Positions 51,771 to 61,794 of a DNA stretch of 64,000 nucleotides are shown one piece after another. Below the pieces are notes generated by a model. The model saw nothing but the letters and a program-made list of their open reading frames with translations. It had not been told where the DNA came from and searched no databases. Position 1 is the stretch's first letter. Every line of letters begins with the position of its first letter. The stretch spans positions 372,001-436,000 of the forward strand of contig NZ_JAJISB010000001.1 of assembly GCF_021245735.1 (NCBI RefSeq), written 5' to 3'. Source of the stretch: Brevibacillus daliensis (GTDB lineage: Bacteria > Bacillota > Bacilli > Brevibacillales > Brevibacillaceae). Position numbers and translations under genes: made by a program.

Positions 51771-51809
51771 TGGATAGGGGCCTCAGAAATTTTCTGAGGC
51801 CCCTATCCA
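51771..51809. terminator. Perfect-stem terminator between SET gene and MFS-peptide unit
   Basis: A 19-bp perfect stem (TGGATAGGGGCCTCAGAAA with its complement) and one-base loop. T-rich sequence follows on the minus side (TTCTTTTTC), so it serves the secreted-peptide transcript as well as the SET gene. Confidence 0.92.
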
Positions 51810-51849
51810 TTTCGCTTTGTTATTTACAACAACATTTTATCTTAGATAA

Positions 51850-51999
51850 TTAAATGATGTTTATTACATTTATGATTGGCACACTATAGCAATATAGCAA
51901 CAAGGTCGAGTTGTCAGAAGCATCTTGTGCTGATGCACGAAAACCAAATGTCATCAACATCATTGCAACTAAAGCAAATGAAACTATTTTCTTTCCCAT
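51850..51999 (-). CDS. Secreted peptide precursor (49 aa)
   Basis: ATG 51999 is preceded by a perfect AAGGAGG at good spacing. The product starts with a classic Sec signal: MGKKIV, hydrophobic ALVAMMLMTF, cleavage after RASA. The mature part is about 25 residues: an acidic start (QDASDNST), then the hydrophobic LLLYCYSVPIINVINII with one Cys. It lies 50 bp downstream of an MFS transporter gene in the same direction and ends before a strong terminator. It could be a signalling peptide or a bacteriocin-like product; neither is shown. Confidence 0.7.
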   Translation of the reverse strand: MGKKIVSFALVAMMLMTFGFRASAQDASDNSTLLLYCYSVPIINVINII

Positions 52000-52049
52000 G
52001 TTATAAACCTCCTTACATTTTGGTGATTCATGGGCAATTCCCGACTTAC

Positions 52050-53276
52050 TTAAGTAGAAGGCATTTCTTCTTTTTTAAAAATGGACCTCGTTGAAATAAT
52101 GATGGCTAATCCACCCAACATAAACATCGTTAGTAACGTATAAGAAAAAATAGCGCCGGTAAAGCTGATCGTGTTGGTGAAACCCAAAAGTAGCAGTGAT
52201 CGAAGGACTAAACCGCTCGTGTTAAGAAACCCATTTACCCTTCCCATTAACGTATATGGGATTACATGCATCATCATCGTTTTGCGTGTAACACGAGAGC
52301 CTGCGTTTCCGAGCCCTAACAAGAGACTCATTGTGATAAAAACATAGGTAGTCTGAACAGACACAATACCTAGTAAACCAACGATAAAGATGGACAACAT
52401 GATTACAGTGGTCTGAAACATGCTTACTTTTTTCAGTAGGATTGGTATCATAATACCACCTAATATGGCACCGACTGCATATACAATTGAATAAATGCCA
52501 TATATATGAGCACCTTCCATTAACGTTTGGTAGACATACACAGGTGCCAAATAGTTATCCATCATAATTACAATAAACGGGAACATGGAGCACAGCATAA
52601 AGAAAAACATCTTCTTATGTTGGCGTAGGTATGTATATCCTTCACTGAATTCAGTCTTGATCCCAATCCGCCCTGAAGTAGATACTTCCAAATCCTTTTT
52701 CTGTTGATAAGGGATCACTTTTACTGCCACGTAGCCAATAACATGCGTAATAAGATTAATAGCTAAAATATAGCCAATGTCGATTTTCCCTACCAATAGT
52801 GCAGCAATCCCAGCGCTAATCATCGATGCAGTCTGTCCTTGTACTTCTAATGCACTGTTTAATTGGTAATACTGGTCTCTGTTGAAAATCTCCTGGCAAA
52901 ATGCCATTTGTGCAGGATATTGAATCGAATAATAAATGCTAGGGACAAACATCATCAGAACCAGAATACTTGTTGAAAGCTGACCGCTTATAATAGCTAT
53001 GACAGAAAGCGGTAACAAAATGACAAAGCTGAATACATCGCTCAATAGGATCAAACTTTTACGGGAATAACGATCAATCACAATTCCCATATACGGACTG
53101 ATGAAAAATAGCAATAATGTTCCTGCTAACATTTGATAGCCCATGATAACTTCCCCGCCAGATTTTTGCAATAAAAGCCACGGCAATGCAATTGATGTAA
53201 TACCGATTCCAATCGATGAACTAATGTTAGCTAGTAATAAGAGATAGAGTCGTTTGTCACGATAAATGGATTCCAT
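52050..53276 (-). CDS. MFS transporter (DHA3-like)
   Basis: A 408-residue transporter with 12 helices, the N-terminal YLLLLANISSSIGIGITSIALPWLL and the motif-A-like loop SPYMGIVIDRYSRKSLI. It resembles the MefA/macrolide-efflux and self-protection exporters. The ATG at 53276 is preceded by AGGTG; a GTG at 53285 is possible. It is paired with the 49-residue secreted peptide downstream, so export of, or immunity to, that peptide is a reasonable hypothesis. Confidence 0.85.
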   Translation of the reverse strand: MESIYRDKRLYLLLLANISSSIGIGITSIALPWLLLQKSGGEVIMGYQMLAGTLLLFFISPYMGIVIDRYSRKSLILLSDVFSFVILLPLSVIAIISGQLSTSILVLMMFVPSIYYSIQYPAQMAFCQEIFNRDQYYQLNSALEVQGQTASMISAGIAALLVGKIDIGYILAINLITHVIGYVAVKVIPYQQKKDLEVSTSGRIGIKTEFSEGYTYLRQHKKMFFFMLCSMFPFIVIMMDNYLAPVYVYQTLMEGAHIYGIYSIVYAVGAILGGIMIPILLKKVSMFQTTVIMLSIFIVGLLGIVSVQTTYVFITMSLLLGLGNAGSRVTRKTMMMHVIPYTLMGRVNGFLNTSGLVLRSLLLLGFTNTISFTGAIFSYTLLTMFMLGGLAIIISTRSIFKKEEMPST

Positions 53277-53285
53277 GCCTGTCAC

Positions 53286-53329
53286 CTACTTTTTATACGA
53301 TACCTGTATTATACAACTACTTTTTATAC
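53286..53329 (-). promoter_or_regulatory. Pair of 13-bp direct repeats ahead of the MFS gene
   Basis: CTACTTTTTATAC occurs at 53286-53298 and again at 53317-53329, exactly 31 bp apart (three helical turns), in an AT-rich promoter region. The proximal copy overlaps the ribosome site. Direct repeats on one face of DNA are typical of response-regulator binding sites. Confidence 0.5.
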
Positions 53330-53525
53330 ATTAATATATAAAATATTTAAAAAATATTTTACTTTCCTACAAATGAGCAATAACTCCTAGATAAAAAGTA
53401 CTAACTAATCTAGCCTTTACTGTCGATACTTAATAATGGATGAACAATTTGGGAACATCAAAAAATATGGAAAGGAGGATCAATGGAGTAGTTAGCTCAT
53501 AAAGACTAGTCTCCATTACGATATC

Positions 53526-54674
53526 ATGAAAAAAATTCTACCTATATTTATATTAGTCTCACTTCTCGCATTTAATGGAGTACTTTATTATAAATTCTAC
53601 AAAGAGATAAAAGGGTCTGAGCCTAGAGCATATGTACAGCCAGTAAATGCTTCGACAGCTACTATGGATCAAACAAACCCAACTAGTCAATTAGAAGAAA
53701 ATCAAGTCACTCCTTCTCAAGGTGAACCAAAAGAAGTATCCGCAGCTGATTCAAAAACGGTTGCTTCATCACCACCAACTAAAACTGCAAAACAGACAAC
53801 CATCAAAGAAACAACAATTAACATTTATGATGAGACGTACAAGTACATAGGTGAGACTGTTAACGGAGTTGCTAATGGACAAGGTACAGCATATTACAAG
53901 AATGGGAACAAACGATATGAAGGAGAATTTCTGAATGGAAAACCTAATTTCGTAGGCAAATCCTATTTTGAAAATGGAAGTGTTCGATCGGCAGGAACAA
54001 GAACGAACGATGTCATTCAATTGACCGGCTATAATGAAGACGGAAGCCGATATTCCGAAATAACGAATAAAGAGAATAATAAAGTAGGCATAGGAAAAAT
54101 TTATTACCCGAATGGCCAAATACTATTTTCAGGACAAGTGTCGTCTGAGTCCGGTCTCCCAAATGGCCAAGGTACTGAATTTCATCAGAATGGGAACATG
54201 AAATATATCGGAGCTTTTAACAAAGGCAGGTATCATGGTTCAGGAAAATTCATTACAGATGATCAAAGACTTTCTTACGAAGGCCAATTCATCTCTGGTG
54301 ATTTAGGAGGCGGTAAGGCCAAGTTCTATGAAGATGGAACAATTTACTACGATGGAGAGCATCAACAAGGTGTTTACCACGGTAAAGGAAAATTCTACAT
54401 GAACGGATCTATTGCCTACGAAGGTGACTTCGCTAATGGTATCCTAAGTGGTACAGGAAAAATGTACGATAACGGCAAGCTCGTGTATGATGGCGAATTC
54501 ATTGATAACATGCCAACAGGCAACGGCACGAATTATCTAGGGAATTCAAATATACAAATCAGTTTCACCATTCGAAATCCTGCAGTCATTCAGCATAATG
54601 GGGGATCATTTAATGTACCTGATGGTATTCGAATTCCTTCCTATGGTGAGGTGCAAGAATCTCTTTCACAATAG
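53526..54674 (+). CDS. Membrane-anchored MORN-repeat protein
   Basis: A 382-residue protein. Residues 5-24 are a signal anchor, 35-100 a Thr/Ser/Pro/Lys-rich linker, and about 105-345 nine to ten MORN-type repeats of the pattern G.G..Y..NG...YEG.F..G. It ends in a short beta region. MORN repeats form elongated beta sheets that bind lipids or proteins. The only strong ribosome site (AAAGGAGG at 53471-53478) is 47 bp upstream and belongs to a two-codon ATG GAG TAG frame; none precedes this ATG. Confidence 0.75.
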   Translation: MKKILPIFILVSLLAFNGVLYYKFYKEIKGSEPRAYVQPVNASTATMDQTNPTSQLEENQVTPSQGEPKEVSAADSKTVASSPPTKTAKQTTIKETTINIYDETYKYIGETVNGVANGQGTAYYKNGNKRYEGEFLNGKPNFVGKSYFENGSVRSAGTRTNDVIQLTGYNEDGSRYSEITNKENNKVGIGKIYYPNGQILFSGQVSSESGLPNGQGTEFHQNGNMKYIGAFNKGRYHGSGKFITDDQRLSYEGQFISGDLGGGKAKFYEDGTIYYDGEHQQGVYHGKGKFYMNGSIAYEGDFANGILSGTGKMYDNGKLVYDGEFIDNMPTGNGTNYLGNSNIQISFTIRNPAVIQHNGGSFNVPDGIRIPSYGEVQESLSQ

Positions 54675-54711
54675 AAGTCTGTTGAATAAAACAAGAGATC
54701 CTCATGCAAAA

Positions 54712-54755
54712 ACCGTTTCCCGGTATTCCACCAGGGAACGGTCTTTTCGTTTTTT
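54712..54755 (+). terminator. Intrinsic terminator of the MORN gene
   Basis: ACCGTTTCCCGG pairs with CCAGGGAACGGT, followed by a T-rich tail ending in T6. Confidence 0.9.
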
Positions 54756-54780
54756 CTGAAAGTGCCAGAGTTACGTTAAA

Positions 54781-54813
54781 AACTCCTACTGGCTATTCAT
54801 TCCAGTAGGAGTT
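54781..54813 (-). terminator. Intrinsic terminator of the ilv-leu operon
   Basis: AACTCCTACTGG (54781-54792) pairs perfectly with CCAGTAGGAGTT (54802-54813); T5 follows on the minus strand. It ends the operon directly after leuB. Confidence 0.92.
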
Positions 54814-54873
54814 CCATTCCTTGTTATACCGTGACATACATTATCGTAGGTCATTTGCACAACAATTCCTATT

Positions 54874-55971
54874 TTATTTAGAGACAAATTGTTTCTTCAT
54901 TTCTTCACGAACCAATTGCCCCATCTCAACTGTTCCTAGCGCTTTGCTGCGATCATCTGTCAGATCACCTGTGCGATGACCCGCATCAAGGACTGCCCAG
55001 ACTGCATTTTCAATTCGACCAGCCTCTTCATCCAGGTTAAGCGAATAACGAAGCATCATCGCTACGGAAAGAATGGTTGCTAATGGATTCGCAATGCCTT
55101 TTCCAGCAATGTCAGGCGCTGAACCGTGCACTGGCTCATATAACCCGAAGCTACCTTCTGCCAAGCTGGCAGAGGAAAGCATTCCGATGGAACCTGTTAG
55201 CATCGCAGCTTCATCGCTCAAGATATCCCCAAACATGTTTTCTGTCACAATAACATCGAACTGTTTCGGTGCACGAACCAACTGCATAGCGCAGGAATCG
55301 ACCAACTGATGAGTCAGCTCCACATCTGGATAATCCGCACCTACTCGTTCTGCTACCTTACGCCATAAACGAGAGCTCTCCAGAACGTTTGCCTTATCAA
55401 CAGAAACCAGTCTTTTATTCCGTTTCCGTGCAATATCAAATGCGGAGCGAATGATGCGTTCTACCTCATCTTCACGATAGATCAAAAGATCCTCAGCTGT
55501 ATCCTGTCCGTTTTCATCCGTGTATCGTTTTTTCTCTCCGAAATAGATACCACCAGTCAATTCACGAACAACCATCAAATCAACGCCTGATACTACTTCA
55601 GGTTTTAGGGATGAAGCTTCTACCAGGCTTTTGTGCATAGTAGCCGGACGTAGGTTCGCAAATAATCCTAATGCTTTGCGAATTCCAAGAAGGCCTGTTT
55701 CTGGACGAAGATGTCCAGGATTGTTATCCCATTTTGGACCACCTACAGCTCCTAACAGTACAGCGTCAGCATCTTTACAGATTTGAACGGTAGCTTCTGG
55801 AAGCGGAGTACCATCCTCATCAATCGCACAACCGCCAATGCGTCCGTAGGAAATTTCAAAAGAATGACCGGTTTGCTCAGTTACTGCCTCAAGTACTTTG
55901 ACCGCTTCTGCTACTATTTCAGTACCAATACCATCCCCAGGCAGGACGGCAATTTTAAATGTTTTTGTCAT
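54874..55971 (-). CDS. leuB: 3-isopropylmalate dehydrogenase
   Basis: A 365-residue NAD-dependent decarboxylating dehydrogenase, third step of leucine synthesis. It has the N-terminal [14 protein letters not shown], substrate arginines in GLFANLRPA and [12 protein letters not shown], the catalytic Lys/Tyr region and metal Asp residues ([15 protein letters not shown]). The start at 55971 gives family length. The frame stays open for another 53 codons upstream through the 136-bp gap after leuA, but that part is charged, not conserved, and lacks a strong ribosome site. It is the last gene of the operon. Confidence 0.95.
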   Translation of the reverse strand: MTKTFKIAVLPGDGIGTEIVAEAVKVLEAVTEQTGHSFEISYGRIGGCAIDEDGTPLPEATVQICKDADAVLLGAVGGPKWDNNPGHLRPETGLLGIRKALGLFANLRPATMHKSLVEASSLKPEVVSGVDLMVVRELTGGIYFGEKKRYTDENGQDTAEDLLIYREDEVERIIRSAFDIARKRNKRLVSVDKANVLESSRLWRKVAERVGADYPDVELTHQLVDSCAMQLVRAPKQFDVIVTENMFGDILSDEAAMLTGSIGMLSSASLAEGSFGLYEPVHGSAPDIAGKGIANPLATILSVAMMLRYSLNLDEEAGRIENAVWAVLDAGHRTGDLTDDRSKALGTVEMGQLVREEMKKQFVSK

Positions 55972-56107
55972 GGCCAGCTCTTCTCGCTTTCCTTCAGTCT
56001 TCTTCTTGTCTCTACTTCTCTCTAACTCGTCTAACCCACGTTCTATCTGTATCACTCTATCCATGAACCAGAACCTTGGATTTGTTTCCCCCATGTAGCC
56101 TAAAACG

Positions 56108-57640
56108 TTAGGCAATTGGTTCAAAAACATCTCCGCGTTGCTTGATTAACTTATTAATGGCACGAACATAAGCAATTGCACTTGCTTCCAGAACGTCGGT
56201 GCTCACGCCACGTCCTTGAGAAAAAAGTTCGCCTTGCTGTAAGCGGACGAATACTTCACCCAGTGCGTCTTGACCAGTTGTAACTGATACAATTCGATAA
56301 TCAATCAGGGTAAAATCCTCACCTACTGCTCGATCGATCGCTTTGTAAATTGAATCAACTGAACCGTTTCCAACCGATGCTTCTTCTCTAACTACACCAT
56401 CTGACGTAACGATTCTTACGCTAGCAGTTGGTGTCGTCTGATTTCCATATGCAAGCTGAATGGATTCGATACTGTATAACTCTTCTTGCTCAGCCATTTT
56501 TGCATCAATCAAGGCAAGAATATCGTCATCTGTAACTTCTTTTTTCTTGTCGCACAAAATCTTGAACTCTGCAAAAGTTTTGTCGATTTGCTCTGATTCA
56601 AGGTGGTATCCAAGCTCCTCCAGTTTACCCTTGAAAGCATGGCGACCTGAGTGCTTGCCAAGAACCAGCAGGTTTGACTTATATCCAACTGTTTCCGGCT
56701 TTATGATTTCATATGTTGATTTCTCTTTTAGTACACCATCTTGGTGAATACCTGACTCATGAGCATATGCATTTGCACCAACAATCGCCTTATTACCAGG
56801 TACAATCATACCCGTCAATCGGCTCACAAGCTGGCTAGTACGAGCAATTTCCTTCAGATGCCAGTTCGTATGCACGTTAAAGTAATCTTTGCGAGTTTCA
56901 AGAGCCATCACGACTTCTTCTAATGAAGTATTACCTGCACGCTCTCCAATTCCATTAATGGTTCCTTCTACCTGAGTTACGCCTGCTTCAATCGCAGCAA
57001 GACTGTTTGCTACAGCTAATCCCAAATCATCATGGCAGTGACAGCTTAGCTTAATGCCATCTACCTCAGGAACCATTCTTCTTATTTCCCGGAACATATT
57101 GCCATATTCAGCAGGTGTCAAGTATCCAACCGTATCAGGTAGGTTAATAACAGTTGCTCCGGCAGCAATTGCTGCACGAACTACCTCAGCCAAGTAAGGA
57201 ATCTCAGTACGTCCTGCATCCTCACAAGAAAACTGCACATGGGAAACATATTGTTTCGCATATTTGACAGAGGCAACTGCATTTTCAATTACCTCTTCTT
57301 TGCTCATACGCAGTTTATGTTCACGGTGAATGGGTGATGTTGCCAGGAAAACGTGAATTCCTGGGTTTACAGCATGCTTTATTGCTTCATATGATTTATC
57401 AATGTCGACTGTTTTAGAACGAGACAGACTTATAACAGTCGCATCCTTGACTCGCTTTGCCACCTCTGCCACGGACAAAAGATCCCCAGGAGAAGCAGCG
57501 GCAAAACCTGCCTCGATTCGTGATACACCTAGTCGTTCGAGTTGGAGGGCGATCTCCACCTTCTCATTTAGGCTTAAATTTACTCCAGGTGATTGTTCTC
57601 CATCTCGTAACGTTGTATCAAAAATCTCTATAGTACGCAT
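56108..57640 (-). CDS. leuA: 2-isopropylmalate synthase
   Basis: A 510-residue enzyme that condenses acetyl-CoA with 2-oxoisovalerate, the committed leucine step. A TIM-barrel starts with [15 protein letters not shown] (metal Asp, catalytic region) and [13 protein letters not shown] gives two metal His. A C-terminal LeuA dimer/regulatory domain (about 390-510) binds leucine for feedback control. GGAGGAGG lies nine bases before the ATG. It follows ilvC by 100 bp. Confidence 0.95.
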   Translation of the reverse strand: MRTIEIFDTTLRDGEQSPGVNLSLNEKVEIALQLERLGVSRIEAGFAAASPGDLLSVAEVAKRVKDATVISLSRSKTVDIDKSYEAIKHAVNPGIHVFLATSPIHREHKLRMSKEEVIENAVASVKYAKQYVSHVQFSCEDAGRTEIPYLAEVVRAAIAAGATVINLPDTVGYLTPAEYGNMFREIRRMVPEVDGIKLSCHCHDDLGLAVANSLAAIEAGVTQVEGTINGIGERAGNTSLEEVVMALETRKDYFNVHTNWHLKEIARTSQLVSRLTGMIVPGNKAIVGANAYAHESGIHQDGVLKEKSTYEIIKPETVGYKSNLLVLGKHSGRHAFKGKLEELGYHLESEQIDKTFAEFKILCDKKKEVTDDDILALIDAKMAEQEELYSIESIQLAYGNQTTPTASVRIVTSDGVVREEASVGNGSVDSIYKAIDRAVGEDFTLIDYRIVSVTTGQDALGEVFVRLQQGELFSQGRGVSTDVLEASAIAYVRAINKLIKQRGDVFEPIA

Positions 57641-57740
57641 TACATTTCCTCCTCCCAGTTCTCTTTCATTGCCCACTTTGGGCTAGCTTACATTGCATAT
57701 TTACTTATTGTAGGGTAGTTATACTTGTGAGTTGTCTACC

Positions 57741-58730
57741 TTATTTCTTGTCAATCCACGCCATCATGTCGCGTAGTTTGCCACCCACTTGCTCGATGCC
57801 ATGTTCGCTTTCAATACGGCGAGTTGCATTGAATCCAGGACGGTTTGCCTGATTTTCCAAGATCCAGTTGCGTGCAAATGTACCATCTTGGATTTCAGCC
57901 AGTACTTTTTTCATTTCTTTACGAGTTTCTTCTGTAATGATGCGTTTGCCTACACTGTAGTCACCGTATTCAGCTGTATCACTGATGGAATGACGCATAC
58001 GAGCTAGACCACCCTCATACATCAAGTCAACGATCAGCTTCAATTCATGTAGACATTCGAAGTAGGCGATCTCAGGCTGGTAACCTGCTTCAACCAATGT
58101 ATCAAAACCAGCTTTAACCAACTCAGTTGCCCCACCGCAAAGTACGGCTTGCTCACCGAACAGGTCCGTTTCTGTTTCTTCACGGAAAGTAGTTTCGATA
58201 ACACCAGCTTTCGTGCAACCAATACCGCTAGCATAAGCTAAAGCTGTTTCCATTGCTTTACCGCTGTTGTCTTGGTGAATCGCAACCAGACCAGGTACGC
58301 CAAAGCCTTCAACATATACACGGCGAACCAGGTGACCTGGACTCTTAGGAGCTACCATGATTACATCAACATCAGTTGGAGCTACGATTTGACCAAAGTG
58401 GATATTGAAACCATGAGAGAAGGAAAGCGTTGCTCCTGCTTTCAGGTTAGGCTTGATTTCTTCGTTATACACTCTTCCTTGATGTTCGTCTGGAAGAAGG
58501 ATTTGAATGAGATCAGCTTGTTTTGTTGCTTCTGCTACCGTGAAAACTTCAAAACCATCTTCTGCTGCCTGATCCCAAGATTTCCCTGGGCGAAGACCGA
58601 TAATGACACGATTTCCACTATCACGAAGGTTTTGTGCTTGAGCATGACCTTGGCTACCATAGCCTACGATCGCAATTGTTTTTCCAGCTAGCGTTTGTTG
58701 GTTAGCATCTTGTTCATAATACATTTTCAT
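57741..58730 (-). CDS. ilvC: Ketol-acid reductoisomerase (class I)
   Basis: A 329-residue Mg- and NADPH-dependent enzyme. It has the Rossmann [17 protein letters not shown] near 23-39, SHGFNIHFG, and the knotted C-terminal domain with metal ligands in [13 protein letters not shown]. Short (class I) form. GGGAGGAAAC precedes the ATG; a second ATG two codons later is possible. Confidence 0.96.
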   Translation of the reverse strand: MKMYYEQDANQQTLAGKTIAIVGYGSQGHAQAQNLRDSGNRVIIGLRPGKSWDQAAEDGFEVFTVAEATKQADLIQILLPDEHQGRVYNEEIKPNLKAGATLSFSHGFNIHFGQIVAPTDVDVIMVAPKSPGHLVRRVYVEGFGVPGLVAIHQDNSGKAMETALAYASGIGCTKAGVIETTFREETETDLFGEQAVLCGGATELVKAGFDTLVEAGYQPEIAYFECLHELKLIVDLMYEGGLARMRHSISDTAEYGDYSVGKRIITEETRKEMKKVLAEIQDGTFARNWILENQANRPGFNATRRIESEHGIEQVGGKLRDMMAWIDKK

Positions 58731-58774
58731 AATCGGGTTTCCTCCCAGAATGTTGTGATTTGTTTTTTTACGTG

Positions 58775-59275
58775 TTACGCATAAATAAGTGATGTATTAA
58801 GACAACGCGACATGGCGACAGTCCCTGTGCGCGTTAACTCCTGAATTCCGTAAGGTTGCAACAATGCAACCAATGCATCTACCTTGCCAACGTCCCCTGT
58901 TACCTGAATAATTAGTGATTCAGGTCCAATATCGATAATAGAGGCACGGAAAGGTTCTACAATTCCATTAATTTCGGCTCTAACAGCTGGTGCTGCCTGA
59001 ACTCGAATCAAAGCGATTTCTCTAGCTACCATTGGATCTTTACTCAAATGATCGACGGATATGACATCAATCAATTTAGAGACTTGCTTAATTAACTGAT
59101 CCAACTGTTTTTCATCACCGTTTGTTGTGATAATCATACGGGAGAGACCAGGCTCTTCGGTTGCGCCAACCGTGATGCTATCGATATTGAAGTTGCGCTG
59201 TCCGAATAGAATGGCAACTCGTGTTAACACGTTGGGTTGGTCGTTTACGTGAATTGCTAATGTATGACGCTCCAT
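58775..59275 (-). CDS. ilvN: Acetolactate synthase small (regulatory) subunit
   Basis: A 166-residue protein with an N-terminal ACT domain ([29 protein letters not shown]) for valine feedback and a C-terminal ALS_ss domain. The ATG at 59275 with GAGGAAT upstream overlaps the ilvB stop by a few bases; the ATG at 59287 abuts its site and was rejected. Confidence 0.94.
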   Translation of the reverse strand: MERHTLAIHVNDQPNVLTRVAILFGQRNFNIDSITVGATEEPGLSRMIITTNGDEKQLDQLIKQVSKLIDVISVDHLSKDPMVAREIALIRVQAAPAVRAEINGIVEPFRASIIDIGPESLIIQVTGDVGKVDALVALLQPYGIQELTRTGTVAMSRCLNTSLIYA

Positions 59276-59276
59276 T

Positions 59277-61004
59277 TTATTCCTCATCTCCCAACATCAT
59301 TTGATCTAAGGTTGAACCAGCTGCTACCATTGGGAAAACATTTTCACCAGATGCAACACGGAAGTCAATAACAACTGGACCGTTATAATCCAGAGCCTCT
59401 TGCCATACTGCACGAGCTTCTTCAGACGTAGTCGCTCTCATTCCTCTTACACCGTAAGCTTCCGCCAATTTTACGAAATCTGGACTGCATGTAAGATCAA
59501 TGGAACTGTAACGTTGATCATAGAAAATTTCTTGCCATTGACGAACCATTCCCAAACATTGGTTATTAATGATAACTATTTTAACTGGCAACTTATATTG
59601 TGCGAGAATTGCGAGTTCTTGATTCGTCATCTGGAATCCGCCATCACCTACAACGCTAATTACTGTGCGTTCAGGAAAAGCCATTTGTGCTCCAATTGCC
59701 GCTGGAAAACCGAAGCCCATCGTACCTAGTCCACCGGAAGAAACAAATGAACGAGGATTTTTGAATTTATAGTATTGCGCTGTCCACATCTGATGTTGAC
59801 CAACATCCGTGGTTACAATCGCTTCCCCATTTGTTGATTCATAAATGATTTCCAGTACTTCTTGTGGTTTCAAAGTTCCATCTTTTTTATAGCTGTATGG
59901 ATATTGTTCTTGCCACATGTGTAATTGCTTAATCCACGCTTCAGATGCATTTGCTTTTACCATTGGAAGAGCTTTCGTCAGGGTGCTCTTCACATCACCT
60001 GCTACAGTAATGGCTGTCTCTACATTTTTACCAAGCTCTGCCGGATCGATATCCACGTGGACAATCGTAGCATTCGGTGCGAACTCTTTCGTTCGTCCCA
60101 TTGTGATACGGTCATCAAAACGTGCTCCAAGTCCAATTACACAGTCCGCATTCATGAGTGCCTGATTAGCTGTAAAATTGCCGTGCATACCTGGCATGCC
60201 TAGCGCTAATTCATGAGTTCCCGGGAAGTTCCCCAATCCCATAAATGTGCTGATTACAGGAATGCGCGTTTTTTCTGCAAATTGCAAAAGCTCCTCATGT
60301 GCACCTGCTGCAAGAATTCCTCCGCCAGCAAGAATGACAGGGCGAGTTGCTTTTCCGATCGCTTCCACAAACGCCTCCATATCCTCATCTGTTGGAATTC
60401 GTGTTGGATGGTAACCATGAATATTTACTTCTTCAGCTGGATAAAAAGGAGCTGAAATGTTGCATACATCTTTCGGAATATCAATCAATACAGGACCTGG
60501 TCTGCCTGTTGATGCAATAAAAAATGCTTCTTTAATTACTTTTGGCAGATCGCGAATATCTCTCACGAAGTAATTGTGTTTGGTAATCGGCATGGTAATT
60601 CCCGTAATGTTCGCTTCCTGGAATGCATCCGTTCCGATTAGATTTTGTGGCACGTTACCTGTTATACAAACAAGTGGCACAGAATCCATTTGTGCAGTTG
60701 CGATACCCGTGACCAAGTTTGTTGCGCCTGGGCCAGATGTTGCTACTACTACACCAGTTTTTCCTGTTGCTCGTGCATATCCGTCAGCTGCGTGGATTGC
60801 ACCTTGTTCGTGTCTTGCCAAAATGTGTTTTAGCTTGCTGGAATAAAGTGAATCATAAATTGGGAGAACCGCACCTCCCGGGTAACCGAAAATATGTTCA
60901 ACACCTTCCAGCAGCAAGCAACGTAGTAGGGTTTCTGCCCCTGTCAATTCTTCCCCAAATCTCATTTCCGGCAACAGACGTGTCTGTTCAGCGGTCGATA
61001 TCAT
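59277..61004 (-). CDS. ilvB: Acetolactate synthase large (catalytic) subunit
   Basis: A 575-residue ThDP enzyme making acetolactate from pyruvate. The pyrimidine domain contains GYPGGAVLPIYD (with the catalytic Glu later), the central FAD-type domain follows, and the ThDP motif begins at GDGGFQMTNQELAI near 460. The N-terminal 20 residues precede the family start and are poorly conserved. GGAGGAGAG is its ribosome site. It is the first gene of ilvB-ilvN-ilvC-leuA-leuB. Confidence 0.96.
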   Translation of the reverse strand: MISTAEQTRLLPEMRFGEELTGAETLLRCLLLEGVEHIFGYPGGAVLPIYDSLYSSKLKHILARHEQGAIHAADGYARATGKTGVVVATSGPGATNLVTGIATAQMDSVPLVCITGNVPQNLIGTDAFQEANITGITMPITKHNYFVRDIRDLPKVIKEAFFIASTGRPGPVLIDIPKDVCNISAPFYPAEEVNIHGYHPTRIPTDEDMEAFVEAIGKATRPVILAGGGILAAGAHEELLQFAEKTRIPVISTFMGLGNFPGTHELALGMPGMHGNFTANQALMNADCVIGLGARFDDRITMGRTKEFAPNATIVHVDIDPAELGKNVETAITVAGDVKSTLTKALPMVKANASEAWIKQLHMWQEQYPYSYKKDGTLKPQEVLEIIYESTNGEAIVTTDVGQHQMWTAQYYKFKNPRSFVSSGGLGTMGFGFPAAIGAQMAFPERTVISVVGDGGFQMTNQELAILAQYKLPVKIVIINNQCLGMVRQWQEIFYDQRYSSIDLTCSPDFVKLAEAYGVRGMRATTSEEARAVWQEALDYNGPVVIDFRVASGENVFPMVAAGSTLDQMMLGDEE

Positions 61005-61054
61005 GTTCTCTCCTCCCTCTCATTTCAAGCAATCTTACATAATTACTAAAAATA

Positions 61055-61411
61055 AATACAAAAAAATCCTTTCTCCCCCGACACACAAAAGTTGTCAATT
61101 GGGGCGAAAGGATTCGCGGTACCACCCAAATTTGCTGATTCCTCACGGATAATCAGCCTTGGACAGCTCAGTTAGCAAAGCTACACTGACTGTCAACGCG
61201 ATAACGAGCGTCATTCGGTTCCACCTACTAAATGAATGTTTCATCGTTCAGCGAACAGCTCAGAGGTGAGCGATCATTACATTCTTGTCTGGTTCTCAGC
61301 TATCCAGACTCTCTGTGAAAGAAGAGGTAAATGATGTTGTCCTCATCAAAGCTAATGTATGAATATTTGAAGCCTTAAGGAAAGGTTCAAATTGTCTGAA
61401 AATAAGTGTTA
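61055..61411 (-). promoter_or_regulatory. T-box riboswitch (Leu) upstream of ilvB
   Basis: The core GGGTGGTACCGCG is at 61115-61127 (minus strand). It is followed by a terminator with AATCCTTTC/GAAAGGATT stem and T7 (61060-61116). In stem I, the candidate specifier is CTC (61270-61268) followed by A, a Leu codon, as in the B. subtilis ilv-leu leader. AGAGAG and the GCTGAGAACC apical region are also present. Confidence 0.92.
61390..61404. promoter_or_regulatory. CodY-like box
   Basis: AATTGTCTGAAAATA matches the CodY consensus AATTTTCNGAAAATT at 13 of 15 positions. It lies about 7 to 21 bases after the predicted ilvB transcript start, where a bound repressor would act as a roadblock. Confidence 0.55.
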
Positions 61412-61417
61412 TGAATG

Positions 61418-61446
61418 ATTATAGCTACCGTCAAAATAAGTGTCAA
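61418..61446 (-). promoter_or_regulatory. Consensus sigma-A promoter of ilvB operon
   Basis: Exact TTGACA (61446-61441) and TATAAT (61423-61418) with 17 bp spacing on the minus strand. The stretch 61447-61710 upstream is AT-rich and shows no gene. Confidence 0.88.
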
Positions 61447-61710
61447 TGAAATCAAAATCTTTTTTTCGAAGTTTTTTCCGAACGATTGCTCAGTAGGAAG
61501 CTGATTCATATTGAATCCCTTGAATGAAAGCGCATACAAAAATACTTTGTTTTATCTGTACTTTTTTTTGCCACATGCTAATTAACTGGATATTAATGTA
61601 TATTTTCTCCTTATAATTTTCTGTATTTTTTAAATAATGTTCAGTTTTTACAATCCTTTCTTTTATAAATCTTTTCGAATTAATAACCTGACATTTACTT
61701 TATACCAACG

Positions 61711-61751
61711 AAAAAAATGCAGAAATCAGCCATGATCTCTGCATTTTTTTG
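61711..61751 (-). terminator. Intrinsic terminator of the cysH-sat unit
   Basis: AAATGCAGA (61715-61723) pairs with TCTGCATTT (61738-61746), with T7 on the minus strand and a T-run on the plus strand. Confidence 0.88.
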
Positions 61752-61794
61752 CCTTATTTTAAATATTTTTGATAAATCAAATTAGGGATCATGA

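Noticed and set aside
55971-56130. A 53-codon N-terminal extension of LeuB
   Set aside because: The family start is at 55971. The extension is charged and not similar to LeuB, and its first part overlaps the end of leuA.
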